From Massilia sp. H6 (GTDB lineage: Bacteria; Pseudomonadota; Gammaproteobacteria; Burkholderiales; Burkholderiaceae_D), in assembly GCF_024802625.1 (NCBI RefSeq), contig NZ_CP103371.1, positions 3,286,001 to 3,350,000 on the forward strand: a DNA stretch of 64,000 nucleotides, written 5' to 3'. Below are positions 21,272 to 29,508 of this stretch, piece after piece; position 1 is the first letter of the stretch; each line of letters begins with the position of its first letter. The notes beneath the pieces are model-generated. The model saw only the letters and a program-made list of their open reading frames with translations. It had not been told where the DNA came from and did no database searches. The position numbers and the translations under genes are program-made.

Positions 21272-22411
21272 ATGTTCTCGATCGTCCTCAACATCATCGG
21301 CACGCTGCTGCACCTGTACGTCGCGGCGCGCCTGGCAACGCTTCCGGCCATCGGCAGCCGTATTGCGCCGCGCGCCTGGTGGAGCGGCGTGTTGTTCATC
21401 TGGCTGGTGTATATCGCCGGCGTACACATTGGCGACGAGGCACTCGACTGGCGCTGGTGGCCGGGGCAGTTCGCGCTGACCTGGCTGGGCATCGTGGTCG
21501 TGATGGCGCTGCCACTGCTGGCCGTCGACATCGTTACCGGCTTTGGTGCCTGGTGGCGCGCCGCCGTGCCGGCGCTGCGCGGTGGCGCGGCGCTGGCCGG
21601 CCTGCTGCTGGCGGCATTCGCCCTGTTCCAGGGCATGCGCGCGCCGGTCGTGGTCGAACACGAGGTGGTGCTGAGAAACCTGCCCGGGGCGCTCGACGGC
21701 ACCGTCATCGTGGCGCTGAGCGACATCCACCTGGGCGCGCAGCGCCGCTCGCAATGGCTGGGACAGCGGGTACAGCAAATCAATGCCCTGCAACCGGCGG
21801 CAGTGCTGATGCTGGGCGACCTGGTCGAGAACGATCCGGTGCGCGACGCGCGGCTGGCCCCCACCCTGCGCGCGCTGGAAGCGCCGCTGGGCGTCTGGGC
21901 GGTGACGGGCAACCACGAATTCTATGGCGATGTGGATGCCACCGTGCGCGAGTTCCAGGAAGGCGGCGTGCGCTGGCTGCGCGACCGCCAGGTAGAGCTA
22001 GCCCCGGGCCTGATGCTGGCGGGGATCGACGATATCGGCGCTGCCATGCGCCGCGGCGACAAGCTCACCACCGGCCTGGCGCGCACGCTTGCTGTGCCGG
22101 CCGCGGCCGTGGCTGGCACAGGCACTGGCACCCGTGCCGCGACCATCCTGATGGCGCATATTCCGGCCACCGGGGTCGTCGACGCGGCCGGCGCCCTCGG
22201 GGTGGACCTGATGCTGTCGGGGCACACGCACGGCGGCCAGATCTGGCCCTTCAGCTATGCGGTGCAGCGCCGCTTTCCCAGGTTTGTCGGTGCCCACGAC
22301 ATCGGCGGCATGATCCTGTACGTCACGCGCGGCGCAGGCAGCTGGGGCCCGCGCATGCGTTTGTGGCAGCCGGGCGAGATCATCAAGCTGACCTTGCGCG
22401 CGCCATCCTGA
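21272..22411 (+). CDS. Membrane-anchored metallophosphoesterase (YaeI-like)
   Basis: The 379-residue product begins with four hydrophobic helices (residues about 1-130). A calcineurin-like phosphoesterase domain follows, with metal motifs VALSDIHLGA, MLGDLVENDP, VTGNHEFYGD, LMAHIPATG and LSGHTHGGQIWPF. These coordinate a dinuclear metal centre. YaeI-family enzymes hydrolyse phosphoesters, including UDP-sugar lipids in some relatives, but the substrate is unknown here. ATG 21272 is chosen because it starts directly at the first membrane helix (MFSIVLNIIGTLLHLYVAAR). An earlier in-frame ATG at 21128 gives a poorly conserved-looking extension. Confidence 0.88.
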   Translation: MFSIVLNIIGTLLHLYVAARLATLPAIGSRIAPRAWWSGVLFIWLVYIAGVHIGDEALDWRWWPGQFALTWLGIVVVMALPLLAVDIVTGFGAWWRAAVPALRGGAALAGLLLAAFALFQGMRAPVVVEHEVVLRNLPGALDGTVIVALSDIHLGAQRRSQWLGQRVQQINALQPAAVLMLGDLVENDPVRDARLAPTLRALEAPLGVWAVTGNHEFYGDVDATVREFQEGGVRWLRDRQVELAPGLMLAGIDDIGAAMRRGDKLTTGLARTLAVPAAAVAGTGTGTRAATILMAHIPATGVVDAAGALGVDLMLSGHTHGGQIWPFSYAVQRRFPRFVGAHDIGGMILYVTRGAGSWGPRMRLWQPGEIIKLTLRAPS

Positions 22412-22427
22412 GGCGGCGCGCCAGGGG

Positions 22428-24875
22428 TCAGTACTGCATCCTGGCGCCGCTGCATACCATCCGCTGCAGCCTTTCCTGCGACAGCGCCGGGCTGAAATAA
22501 AAGCCCTGCATCTGGTCGCAATCGTGCTCGCGCAAGAAGCTGAGCTGCTCGCGCGTCTCGACGCCTTCGGCGATGACCTTCATCTTGAGGTTGTGTCCGA
22601 GTGCGATGATGGCGCGCGTGATCACGGCATGCCCGTCGACCAGGCCGTTACCCAGGAAGGAGCGGTCGATCTTGATGAAATCGACCGGGAATTTCTGCAG
22701 GTGGCTCAGGCTGGAATAACCGGTGCCGAAGTCGTCGATGGACAGGCGCACGCCAAGCGCCTTGAGCTGGGCCAGCGCTTCCATGGCGTCGGCCGGCTGG
22801 TCCATCAGGTGGCTCTCGGTGACCTCGAGTTCGAGGCTGCCGGGATGGACGCCCTGGCGCGCCAGGGTGCGTGCCAGGCGCTCGGCAAAGTCGCGCTGGC
22901 GCAGCTGGCGTGCGGACAGGTTGACCGAGATGACGAAGTCGTCGATGCCGAGCGCGCCGAGTGTCTTGAGCGCGGCGCAGGCCTCGTCGATCACCCATTC
23001 GCCCATCGGGACGATCAGGCCGGTTTCCTCGGCCACCGGGATGAAGCGGTCGGGCAGGATCAGGCCCTGGGTCGGGTGCTGCCAGCGCACCAGCGCTTCG
23101 GCCCCGACCACCCTGCCGGACTTGATGTCCACCTTGGGCTGGTAGCCCAGCACCAGCTCGCGCTCGCGGATGGCGCGGCCCAGGCTCGCTTCGAGCATCA
23201 GGTGTTCGTGCACGATCTGGTTCAGGCGCTCGGAATAGAACTGGAAGTTGTTCTTGCCCAGCGTCTTGGCGTGGTACATCGCGGCATCGGCGGCGCGCAT
23301 GACCTTTTCGGCGCTGTCGCCGTCGTCGGGAAACACGCTCACGCCAATGCTGGTTCCGGGGATGATGTGCTGCCGCTCCCAGGCGATCGGCGCGTTGACG
23401 CTGCGCCGCACCCGCTCGACCAGATCGGCGATGTCGTCCAGGCTGGCCTGGTTGGTAATGACCAGCACGAATTCGTCGCCGCCCACGCGCGCGACCGTGT
23501 CTTCGTCGCGCATGTTCTCGCGCAGCCGGCCAGCCACTTCGCGCAGCACATGGTCGCCCGCGTCGTGGCCGAAGTTGTCGTTGATGTGCTTGAAATTATC
23601 CAGGTCGAGGAAAGCCAGGGCGCCGCGCGCCGCGTTCCCGACCGCGAACTCGACCGCGGACTTGAGGCGCTCCTGCAGCAGCGTGCGATTGGCCAGCCCG
23701 GTGAGCGGATCGTGGTGAGCCATGTGGTGCAGGCGGCGTTCGTAGTGGCGCGCCTCGGTAATGTCGTTGATCACGCCGACGAAGTGGGTGACTTCGCCGT
23801 CGAGGTTTGCCACCGGGTCGATGCGCAGGTCGTTCCAGAAAATCTCGCCGTTCTTGCGCTGGTTGCGCAGCACTGCGCGCACGCTTTCCTTGCGCTCGAG
23901 CGCGGCGCTGATGCGCATGTGTTCGTGCTCGTCGCAATGCTCGATGCGCATGAAGCGCGGATCGAGGCCCTTGATCTCGGCCAGCTTGTAGCCGGTGATT
24001 TCCTCGAAGGCGGGGTTGACGTATTCGATGCGGTGCCCGCCCCCTTCGCAGTGGGTGATGACGATGGCATTGATGCTCGAATAGATGGCCCGTTCGCGCA
24101 CCCGCAGTCCATGCTCGGCCTGCCTGCGGGCGGAGATGTCGAGGCCGGTGCCGACGATGCAGGGCAGATTACCCAGGTTGGTGCGGGCGCAATGAAACAG
24201 AAAGGCGGTGCGCTTGCCGTTCTTGCCGACCACCTCGGCTTCGTGCGAGGACCAGCCATCTTCGAAGGCCCGGAGTATCTTTTCCACGATCATGGGACGG
24301 TCGCGCTCGTCGAAGAAAGCCTGGACGTCGCTGGTAGGCATGTCCTGGCTTGCCATTTCGAGCGCTTCCTCGAGCTGGTGATTCCACAGCAGCAGGTGGC
24401 CACTGCGGTCGATCACGTAGAACACGCAGGGCAGGTCTTCGATCAGGTCGGCAACCGGGAGGTCCTGGATCAGCGCATAGCGTGGCGGAGCCTGGCCGGC
24501 ACGGGGGATCACGATCACGCTGAAGGTGCCGCTCTGGCCGGGGCCGAACGACTGCTCGGCCACCAGCACGCGCACCGCCAGCCGGCGGCCGTCGGCGCAT
24601 TTCAGGCAGGCCGCGGCCTCGATCTCGGCGCGCTGGGCGATCGATGGCGCCGGGCCGGGCGGGTCGTCGAATTCGATGATCGAATCGAGCGTGCCGCCAT
24701 GGATGTCGGCGAGGCCATAGCCAGCAAGTTTCTCGCAAGCTTTGTTCCAGCTCGTTAGCTTGCCCGACGCATCGACCACGAACACTGCCAGGGGCATGGG
24801 TGAAAGATTCACGGTGTCGCCTTCTTGCGGCGCGGGCGCTTCCGCAGCGGAAGCGTCGGCCGGCAAAGCGATCAT
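22428..24875 (-). CDS. PAS-GGDEF-EAL protein (putative c-di-GMP turnover enzyme)
   Basis: The 815-residue product contains three PAS-type regions (about 20-130, 145-255 and 265-385). A GGDEF domain follows (about 390-545) with an intact VGGDEF signature and an RDED inhibitory site five residues before it. The EAL domain (about 560-810) has EALVRW, DDFGTGYSS and AEGVET intact. All residues needed for both cyclase and phosphodiesterase activity therefore appear present; the net direction cannot be predicted. No transmembrane helix is evident, so sensing is probably cytosolic, perhaps of redox or a small ligand. The start at 24873-24875 is uncertain; ATG 24795-24797 is an alternative. It is divergent from arfB. 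Confidence 0.9.
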   Translation of the reverse strand: MIALPADASAAEAPAPQEGDTVNLSPMPLAVFVVDASGKLTSWNKACEKLAGYGLADIHGGTLDSIIEFDDPPGPAPSIAQRAEIEAAACLKCADGRRLAVRVLVAEQSFGPGQSGTFSVIVIPRAGQAPPRYALIQDLPVADLIEDLPCVFYVIDRSGHLLLWNHQLEEALEMASQDMPTSDVQAFFDERDRPMIVEKILRAFEDGWSSHEAEVVGKNGKRTAFLFHCARTNLGNLPCIVGTGLDISARRQAEHGLRVRERAIYSSINAIVITHCEGGGHRIEYVNPAFEEITGYKLAEIKGLDPRFMRIEHCDEHEHMRISAALERKESVRAVLRNQRKNGEIFWNDLRIDPVANLDGEVTHFVGVINDITEARHYERRLHHMAHHDPLTGLANRTLLQERLKSAVEFAVGNAARGALAFLDLDNFKHINDNFGHDAGDHVLREVAGRLRENMRDEDTVARVGGDEFVLVITNQASLDDIADLVERVRRSVNAPIAWERQHIIPGTSIGVSVFPDDGDSAEKVMRAADAAMYHAKTLGKNNFQFYSERLNQIVHEHLMLEASLGRAIRERELVLGYQPKVDIKSGRVVGAEALVRWQHPTQGLILPDRFIPVAEETGLIVPMGEWVIDEACAALKTLGALGIDDFVISVNLSARQLRQRDFAERLARTLARQGVHPGSLELEVTESHLMDQPADAMEALAQLKALGVRLSIDDFGTGYSSLSHLQKFPVDFIKIDRSFLGNGLVDGHAVITRAIIALGHNLKMKVIAEGVETREQLSFLREHDCDQMQGFYFSPALSQERLQRMVCSGARMQY

Positions 24876-24993
24876 ACCGCATGTCGTAAATACATGTTTT
24901 GCAGATCCTGCGGTGCGCGCCGCCCATGGCCCCGGCCGCTCACTTAGAATGCAGCATGGCCGCAGCGGCGGCCCAACCAGCCAGGGAAGCAAG

Positions 24994-25392
24994 ATGGGAG
25001 CGGTGATCGATCCGGCGCAAGTGCAGTTCAGCGCGATCCGGGCGCAGGGGCCCGGCGGCCAGAACGTCAACAAGGTGTCGTGCGCGGTGCATGCGCGCTT
25101 CGATATCGCGGCCTCGTCGCTGCCGGACTACGTCAAGGCGCGCCTGCTGGAAATGCGCGACGGACGCATCACCCGCGACGGCGTACTGGTGCTCAAGGCG
25201 CAGGCGTCGCGCAGCCTCGAGCAGAACAAGGACGACGCCCTGCAGCGCCTGCAGGCGCTGGTCGACCAGGCCGCGCTGGTCGAGACCGTGCGCCGCCCTA
25301 CCCGGCCGACGCGCGGCTCGCAGCGCCGCCGGCTCGACGGCAAGACGCGCAGCGGGCAGGTCAAGGCCTTGCGTGGCAAGGTGACCGAGTAA
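24994..25392 (+). CDS. arfB: Alternative ribosome-rescue factor ArfB (YaeJ), peptidyl-tRNA hydrolase
   Basis: ArfB enters stalled ribosomes lacking mRNA in the A site and hydrolyses the peptidyl-tRNA. The 132-residue product has the release-factor GGQ loop in RAQGPGGQNVNKVSCAV, near residues 15-30. The basic C-terminal tail (RRPTRPTRGSQRRRLDGKTR) normally lies in the mRNA channel. Length matches the family (about 140). ATG 24994 is chosen because AGGGAAG precedes it and MGAVIDPAQVQFSAIRAQG fits the family N terminus. Confidence 0.94.
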   Translation: MGAVIDPAQVQFSAIRAQGPGGQNVNKVSCAVHARFDIAASSLPDYVKARLLEMRDGRITRDGVLVLKAQASRSLEQNKDDALQRLQALVDQAALVETVRRPTRPTRGSQRRRLDGKTRSGQVKALRGKVTE

Positions 25393-25452
25393 GGCCGGGC
25401 AGCGTACCAACAACACCATGTGCGAGACCGCGCCAGCTGGCCGAGTTGCCGG

Positions 25453-26940
25453 CTAGCCGAACAGCCCATGCAAATACCAGCGCGGCTCGGCATCGTCGCC
25501 GGCGCCGACCATGCGCTCGCGATAGATCCAGTACAGCGCATGATCTTGCCCCTCGGCGATGAAATAGTCGCGCGCCTGGGTGTCGCTCCACCAGCCGGCC
25601 TCGATGCGTTCCGGGGTCGAGGCGACCTTCAGCGGCGAGCCATAAAAGGGCCGGTGGTTGCGCATCAGCAGTGCGATCGGCTTGGCCAGCAGCCAGCTCG
25701 GGCGCGGCAGGCTGTGCACATCTGGCGGCAGCCGCGCCGCGCGCTCGGCGGCGCGCACCTTCTGCTGCACCGGCACCCATTCGTTGGCCACTTCGGGCCG
25801 GTAGTCGGCCTGCGGCAGCGCCTGCAAGACATTGTCGGCCCCCAGCCGCGCCACCAACAGTTCGAGCATGCGCATCCGGTCTTCTTCGCTGCCGCCTGGT
25901 TCGGGAAACAGCGACTCGGTAGGCGGCGCCATCGGCTGTAGCTGCTGCGCTTGGAGCACCAGCCCGATCACCGGCGCCGGCAGCTCCAGCTTGGCCAGCC
26001 GCTCGCGCAGCAGGCGCACCAGGTGCTCGTCGCGCCAGACCGGTTCGGCCAGGACGATCTCGAGCGGGGTCGGCGGCATGGCCACCCGGCCGCGCTCGTG
26101 CTCGATCAGCAGCGTGATGCGTTCCACCGCAAGCTGGTGCGCGCACAGCCAGCCGACCAGCTGCAGCACCAGGTGGTGCGCGCCGGCCAGCAGCAGGTCG
26201 GCCTGTTCGATGCGGTCGAACAGTTCCAGCCGGGCCCGGAAACTCTCGGGCGGCACGATCCATTCGAACAGCTCCGGTCCCATGCCGTAGGCTGCATCGA
26301 GGGTATCGAGCAGCGCACGGCCGCAGCGCCGCTGCAGGCCGGGCCGCGGCAGGCAGCGCAACTGGCCCAGCCGCTCGCAGCCGATGCCCTCGAACCAGGC
26401 CAGGTAAGACCGGGCCGGCGGCAACAAGGCCACCGGCAGGCGGTCGAGGCGGCGGCCGAGCGAGTCCATTTTTACCGTACGGCCGCCCTTGCCACCGCGG
26501 CGTGCCAGCAGCCAGGCCGCCCGCGCCGTCGGCGCGCAGCTGACCGAGGCGGTGAAGCCGAGCGTGCGCAGGCTGGCCCGGACCCGGGCGCACAGCGCGC
26601 GGATACCGCCGAACAGGCGCAGGCTGGCGCCGATGTCCATCAGCAGCGTCGCTTCGTCGTCTTGCGCGACCTGCGGCGTGTACTGCAGCATGGCCAGCGC
26701 GACCGCGTTCAGCGCCTCGGCTTCGCGCGCGGGACTGCGCTCGAGCAGGCGGGCCTCGGGCAGGAGCATGAGCACGCCTCCGCGCCGCATGCCGGGCTGG
26801 ACGCCCGCCGCCCGCGCCGCCGGCGACAGCGCCAGCACACGTTCTTGCTCGAGGACGACGCTACCCGGGTCATTGCACCAGTTGGGGCTGAAGACTTCGA
26901 GCGCCAACTGGGGCAGGGACAGGCCGATCCACAAACGCAT
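25453..26940 (-). CDS. imuB: ImuB, inactive Y-family polymerase-like mutasome subunit
   Basis: ImuB is a catalytically inactive Y-family polymerase homologue that links ImuA, DnaE2 and the beta clamp during SOS mutagenesis. The 495-residue product starts MRLWIGLSLPQLALEVFSPN, the usual ImuB N terminus. The palm region has LLMDIGASLRLFGG, where active Y-polymerases carry two catalytic acidic residues. A little-finger region and a C-terminal tail (HALYWIYRERMV, then WYLHGLFG) follow. It overlaps imuA by 71 nt, so the two are translated from one SOS-induced message. Confidence 0.94.
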   Translation of the reverse strand: MRLWIGLSLPQLALEVFSPNWCNDPGSVVLEQERVLALSPAARAAGVQPGMRRGGVLMLLPEARLLERSPAREAEALNAVALAMLQYTPQVAQDDEATLLMDIGASLRLFGGIRALCARVRASLRTLGFTASVSCAPTARAAWLLARRGGKGGRTVKMDSLGRRLDRLPVALLPPARSYLAWFEGIGCERLGQLRCLPRPGLQRRCGRALLDTLDAAYGMGPELFEWIVPPESFRARLELFDRIEQADLLLAGAHHLVLQLVGWLCAHQLAVERITLLIEHERGRVAMPPTPLEIVLAEPVWRDEHLVRLLRERLAKLELPAPVIGLVLQAQQLQPMAPPTESLFPEPGGSEEDRMRMLELLVARLGADNVLQALPQADYRPEVANEWVPVQQKVRAAERAARLPPDVHSLPRPSWLLAKPIALLMRNHRPFYGSPLKVASTPERIEAGWWSDTQARDYFIAEGQDHALYWIYRERMVGAGDDAEPRWYLHGLFG

Positions 26941-27592
26941 GTCGTTGCAGTAAGGAAGGAGTAAGGGGCAGGAACAGCGGCGCGTCGCGCTGCGGTCCCC
27001 GGCGTTTGACGAAGCCGATGTTCATGCCGCCGGCCGCCGGGCGCAGCGCCAGGCGCAAGGGCGCGGGCGAAGCGTCTTGCGCCGCGGCCAGCGGGCGGAG
27101 CATAAAAAACAGGGTTTCGCCGCTTTGCGCCGCCATGTGCAGGCGGCGCAGGCTTTCGCCGCGTGCGTGGCCGGCCCAGAACAGCAGCGCGCCGCAACTG
27201 CCGCTGCGTAGCACCTGTTCGGCCGCCCACAGCGCGTCGGCGCCCCGGTTACTGCGCAGCCACAGCAGTTGCGACGGCGGCAGGCCGAGCGCGGCCAGCG
27301 CCAGGGCTTGCGGTGCATGGGGCGGTTGCAGCAGGACGATGCGGCGCTCGGCGCAGGCTTGCAGGGCCGGACGCAGCAGGCGCATTTCGCCAATGCCGGG
27401 CTGCTGTTGCAATAGTTCGACCAGCATGCCGACCGGCCAGCCGCCGCCAGGCAGCTGGGAAGAAAGTGCCGCGTGTCCGGTGTCGACACAGCGCGTGCCA
27501 GCCTGCGCCAGTTGCGATGCGCGCCACAGCGAAGGATGCAAGGCCTCTGGCGCAATCGGGACGGATGAGCCCGGGATAGGTGAGCAGTTCAT
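26870..27592 (-). CDS. imuA: ImuA, RecA-like mutasome accessory protein
   Basis: ImuA is a RecA/SulA-like protein required with ImuB for DnaE2-dependent mutagenesis. The 240-residue product starts at ATG 27590-27592. It contains LPGGGWPVGMLVELLQQQPGIGEMRLLRPAL, the region corresponding to the RecA core, with a P-loop-like but non-canonical sequence, and later LRLALRPAAGGMNIGFVKRRGPQR. Its 3' end overlaps imuB by 71 nt. A perfect LexA box is centred about 27 bp upstream of the start, almost identical to that of dnaE2. Confidence 0.92.
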   Translation of the reverse strand: MNCSPIPGSSVPIAPEALHPSLWRASQLAQAGTRCVDTGHAALSSQLPGGGWPVGMLVELLQQQPGIGEMRLLRPALQACAERRIVLLQPPHAPQALALAALGLPPSQLLWLRSNRGADALWAAEQVLRSGSCGALLFWAGHARGESLRRLHMAAQSGETLFFMLRPLAAAQDASPAPLRLALRPAAGGMNIGFVKRRGPQRDAPLFLPLTPSLLQRHAFVDRPVPAPVGARSLQPQLVQ

Positions 27593-27610
27593 GATGTTCT
27601 AGCAAAAATA

Positions 27611-27626
27611 CTGTATAAACGTACAG
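27611..27626 (-). promoter_or_regulatory. LexA box (SOS operator) of imuA-imuB
   Basis: CTGTATAAACGTACAG fits CTGT-N8-ACAG exactly and is flanked by TA on both sides. It lies 18 bp upstream of the imuA start codon. The left half CTGTATAAA is the same as in the dnaE2 operator. Confidence 0.9.
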
Positions 27627-27811
27627 TACTCTGGTGGTGCGGATTTGGCAAGCCGTATTCATGTTCACCACACCAATCCCGGCATCGGTATTGACATGGA
27701 TTCAAGCCGCAGTCGCGCTTGGCGCGGCCGCGAAACATGAAATAATGGGGCTTCTTCTCTGTGCATCCAGATAATGAACATCCCATTTTCCGCACCCCAC
27801 GGAGCCCTCCC

Positions 27812-29050
27812 GTGACCACGCTCGAGCTCGTCGGCGCCGTGCTGTTCGCGATCGCCCTAATCCATACCTTTTCCACCAAGTTGTTTCACTCGCTGGCGCG
27901 GCGCCACCCGCGCCATGCCGGCCTGTTCCACCTGCTGGGCGAAGTCGAGGTGGTATTCGGCTTCTGGGCCTTCGTGCTGATACTGGCCATGGCCCTGGTT
28001 GCCGGTGGCGAAGCCGCCATTAACTATGCCCAAACGCGCCACTACACCGAGCCGCTGTTCGTCTTCGTGGTGATGGTGATCGCCGCATCCAGGCCGGTAC
28101 TCGATGCCGTGCGCGACCTGCTGGCCTTCCTGGCCCGGCTGGCGCCGGTGCGTGCCGAAGTGGCGCTGTGCTGGCTTGGCCTGGCGCTGGTGCCCCTGGG
28201 CGGCTCCCTGATCACGGAACCGGCCGCGATGACCCTGGCCGCCCTCATGCTGGCGCCGCAGGCGTTTCGCCCTGGTATTCCCAACACACTCAAGTACGGC
28301 GCGCTCGGGGTCCTGTTCGTGAACATCTCGATCGGCGGCACGCTCACTTCGTATGCGGCGCCGCCGGTGCTGATGGTGGCATCGGCCTGGGGCTGGGACA
28401 GCGCCTTCATGGCCAGCACCTTCGGCTGGCGCGCCGCACTGGCGGTGCTCATCAACGCAACCGTCATGACCATGCTGCTGCGCCCTCACCTGACGCCGCA
28501 CGATACCGTCGCCGACGTGCAGATGCCCGTGCTGGTCTCCTTGGTCCACCTGTCGCTGCTCGCGGGCGTCGTGCTACTGGCGCACTATCCGGTGCTGTTC
28601 ATCGGCCTGTTCCTGCTGTTTCTCGGCTATACCCAGGCCTACCCCAAGCACCAGTCGCCGCTGATCCTGAAAGAAGGCCTGCTGGTGGGATTTTTCTTGG
28701 CCGGACTAGTGGTCCTGGGCGGCATGCAGCAGTGGTGGCTGCAACCGCTGGTCTCGAGCCTGGAGCCGACCGCCCTGTTCTTTGGCGCGCTGGCCCTGAC
28801 GGCAATCACCGATAATGCAGCCCTGACCTATCTCGGCTCGCTGATCGACGGGCTGTCCGACCACGCGAAATACATGCTGGTGGCCGGCGCGGTGGGTGGC
28901 GGTGGACTGACCATCATTGCCAATGCGCCCAACCCGGCCGGCGCCGCCCTGCTGCGCGACGGCTTTCGCGACGGCTCGATCGGCATGGGCGGCCTGTTCC
29001 TGGGAGCGCTGGCCCCGACCTGCGTGGCGGCGGCCATGTTCCTGATCTAG
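27812..29050 (+). CDS. Putative Na+/H+ antiporter, multi-pass membrane protein
   Basis: The 412-residue product is almost wholly hydrophobic, with about ten to twelve helices, and resembles the putative Na+/H+ antiporter family (PF07399 as I recall). Recognisable conserved stretches are PLGGSLITEPAAMTLAALML, NISIGGTLTSYAAPPVLMVA, ALTAITDNAALTYLGS and GGGLTIIANAPNPAGAALL. GTG 27812 is preferred because GGAG stands 7 nt upstream. An in-frame GTG at 27761 would add a hydrophilic 17-residue leader. Ion specificity is not established. It is followed after 16 bp by a HepT-like gene. Confidence 0.82.
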   Translation: MTTLELVGAVLFAIALIHTFSTKLFHSLARRHPRHAGLFHLLGEVEVVFGFWAFVLILAMALVAGGEAAINYAQTRHYTEPLFVFVVMVIAASRPVLDAVRDLLAFLARLAPVRAEVALCWLGLALVPLGGSLITEPAAMTLAALMLAPQAFRPGIPNTLKYGALGVLFVNISIGGTLTSYAAPPVLMVASAWGWDSAFMASTFGWRAALAVLINATVMTMLLRPHLTPHDTVADVQMPVLVSLVHLSLLAGVVLLAHYPVLFIGLFLLFLGYTQAYPKHQSPLILKEGLLVGFFLAGLVVLGGMQQWWLQPLVSSLEPTALFFGALALTAITDNAALTYLGSLIDGLSDHAKYMLVAGAVGGGGLTIIANAPNPAGAALLRDGFRDGSIGMGGLFLGALAPTCVAAAMFLI

Positions 29051-29066
29051 CCCGACGGAGGACAAC

Positions 29067-29483
29067 ATGGACGACGACATCCTGCTCGCCAAGGCCGGCA
29101 TCATCGAACGCTGCTGCCGGCGCGCGCGCGACGAATACGACAAGGACCCAGCCACCTTCGCCGACGACCCGACGCGCCAGGATGCCGCCACGCTCAACGT
29201 GATCCGCGCCTGGGAAGCCGCCATTGAGATGGGCGACTACGTGATCGGCAACGCCGGTCTCGGCCAGCCGCGCGACGAGCGCGACGTCATTACCCTATTG
29301 GCCGAACACGGCTGGATCGAGGCCGCGCTGGCCGAAAACCTCAAGCGCAGCGGCGAATTCTGCCGCGCCGAATGGGATTACCAGGCCGCGCCACTACCGG
29401 CGCTGGTCACCATCATCAAGCGCGGGCTGGACGATTTCACCGGCTATGCGCAGGCATTGGTAGCGGGCGCCGCCACGGTGTAG
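29067..29483 (+). CDS. HepT-like (DUF86) protein with altered HEPN active-site motif
   Basis: HepT proteins are HEPN RNase-fold toxins normally paired with an MntA nucleotidyltransferase antitoxin. The 138-residue product matches HepT/DUF86 along its length: ERCCRRARDEY, then TRQDAATLNVIRAWEAAIEMGDYVI, GLGQPRDERDVITLLAEHGWI, LAENLKRSGEFCRAEWDYQ and LDDFTGYAQAL. The usual catalytic R-x4-6-H-x-Y region (GFRNxxVHxY) is EFCRAEWDY here, with the His missing and the spacing shortened. No mntA-like gene is adjacent. It has a good start (GGAGG before ATG 29067) and sits 16 bp after the antiporter gene, suggesting co-transcription. Confidence 0.75.
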   Translation: MDDDILLAKAGIIERCCRRARDEYDKDPATFADDPTRQDAATLNVIRAWEAAIEMGDYVIGNAGLGQPRDERDVITLLAEHGWIEAALAENLKRSGEFCRAEWDYQAAPLPALVTIIKRGLDDFTGYAQALVAGAATV

Positions 29484-29508
29484 CTGCCGGCAAGGGAAGT
29501 GAGCGTGT

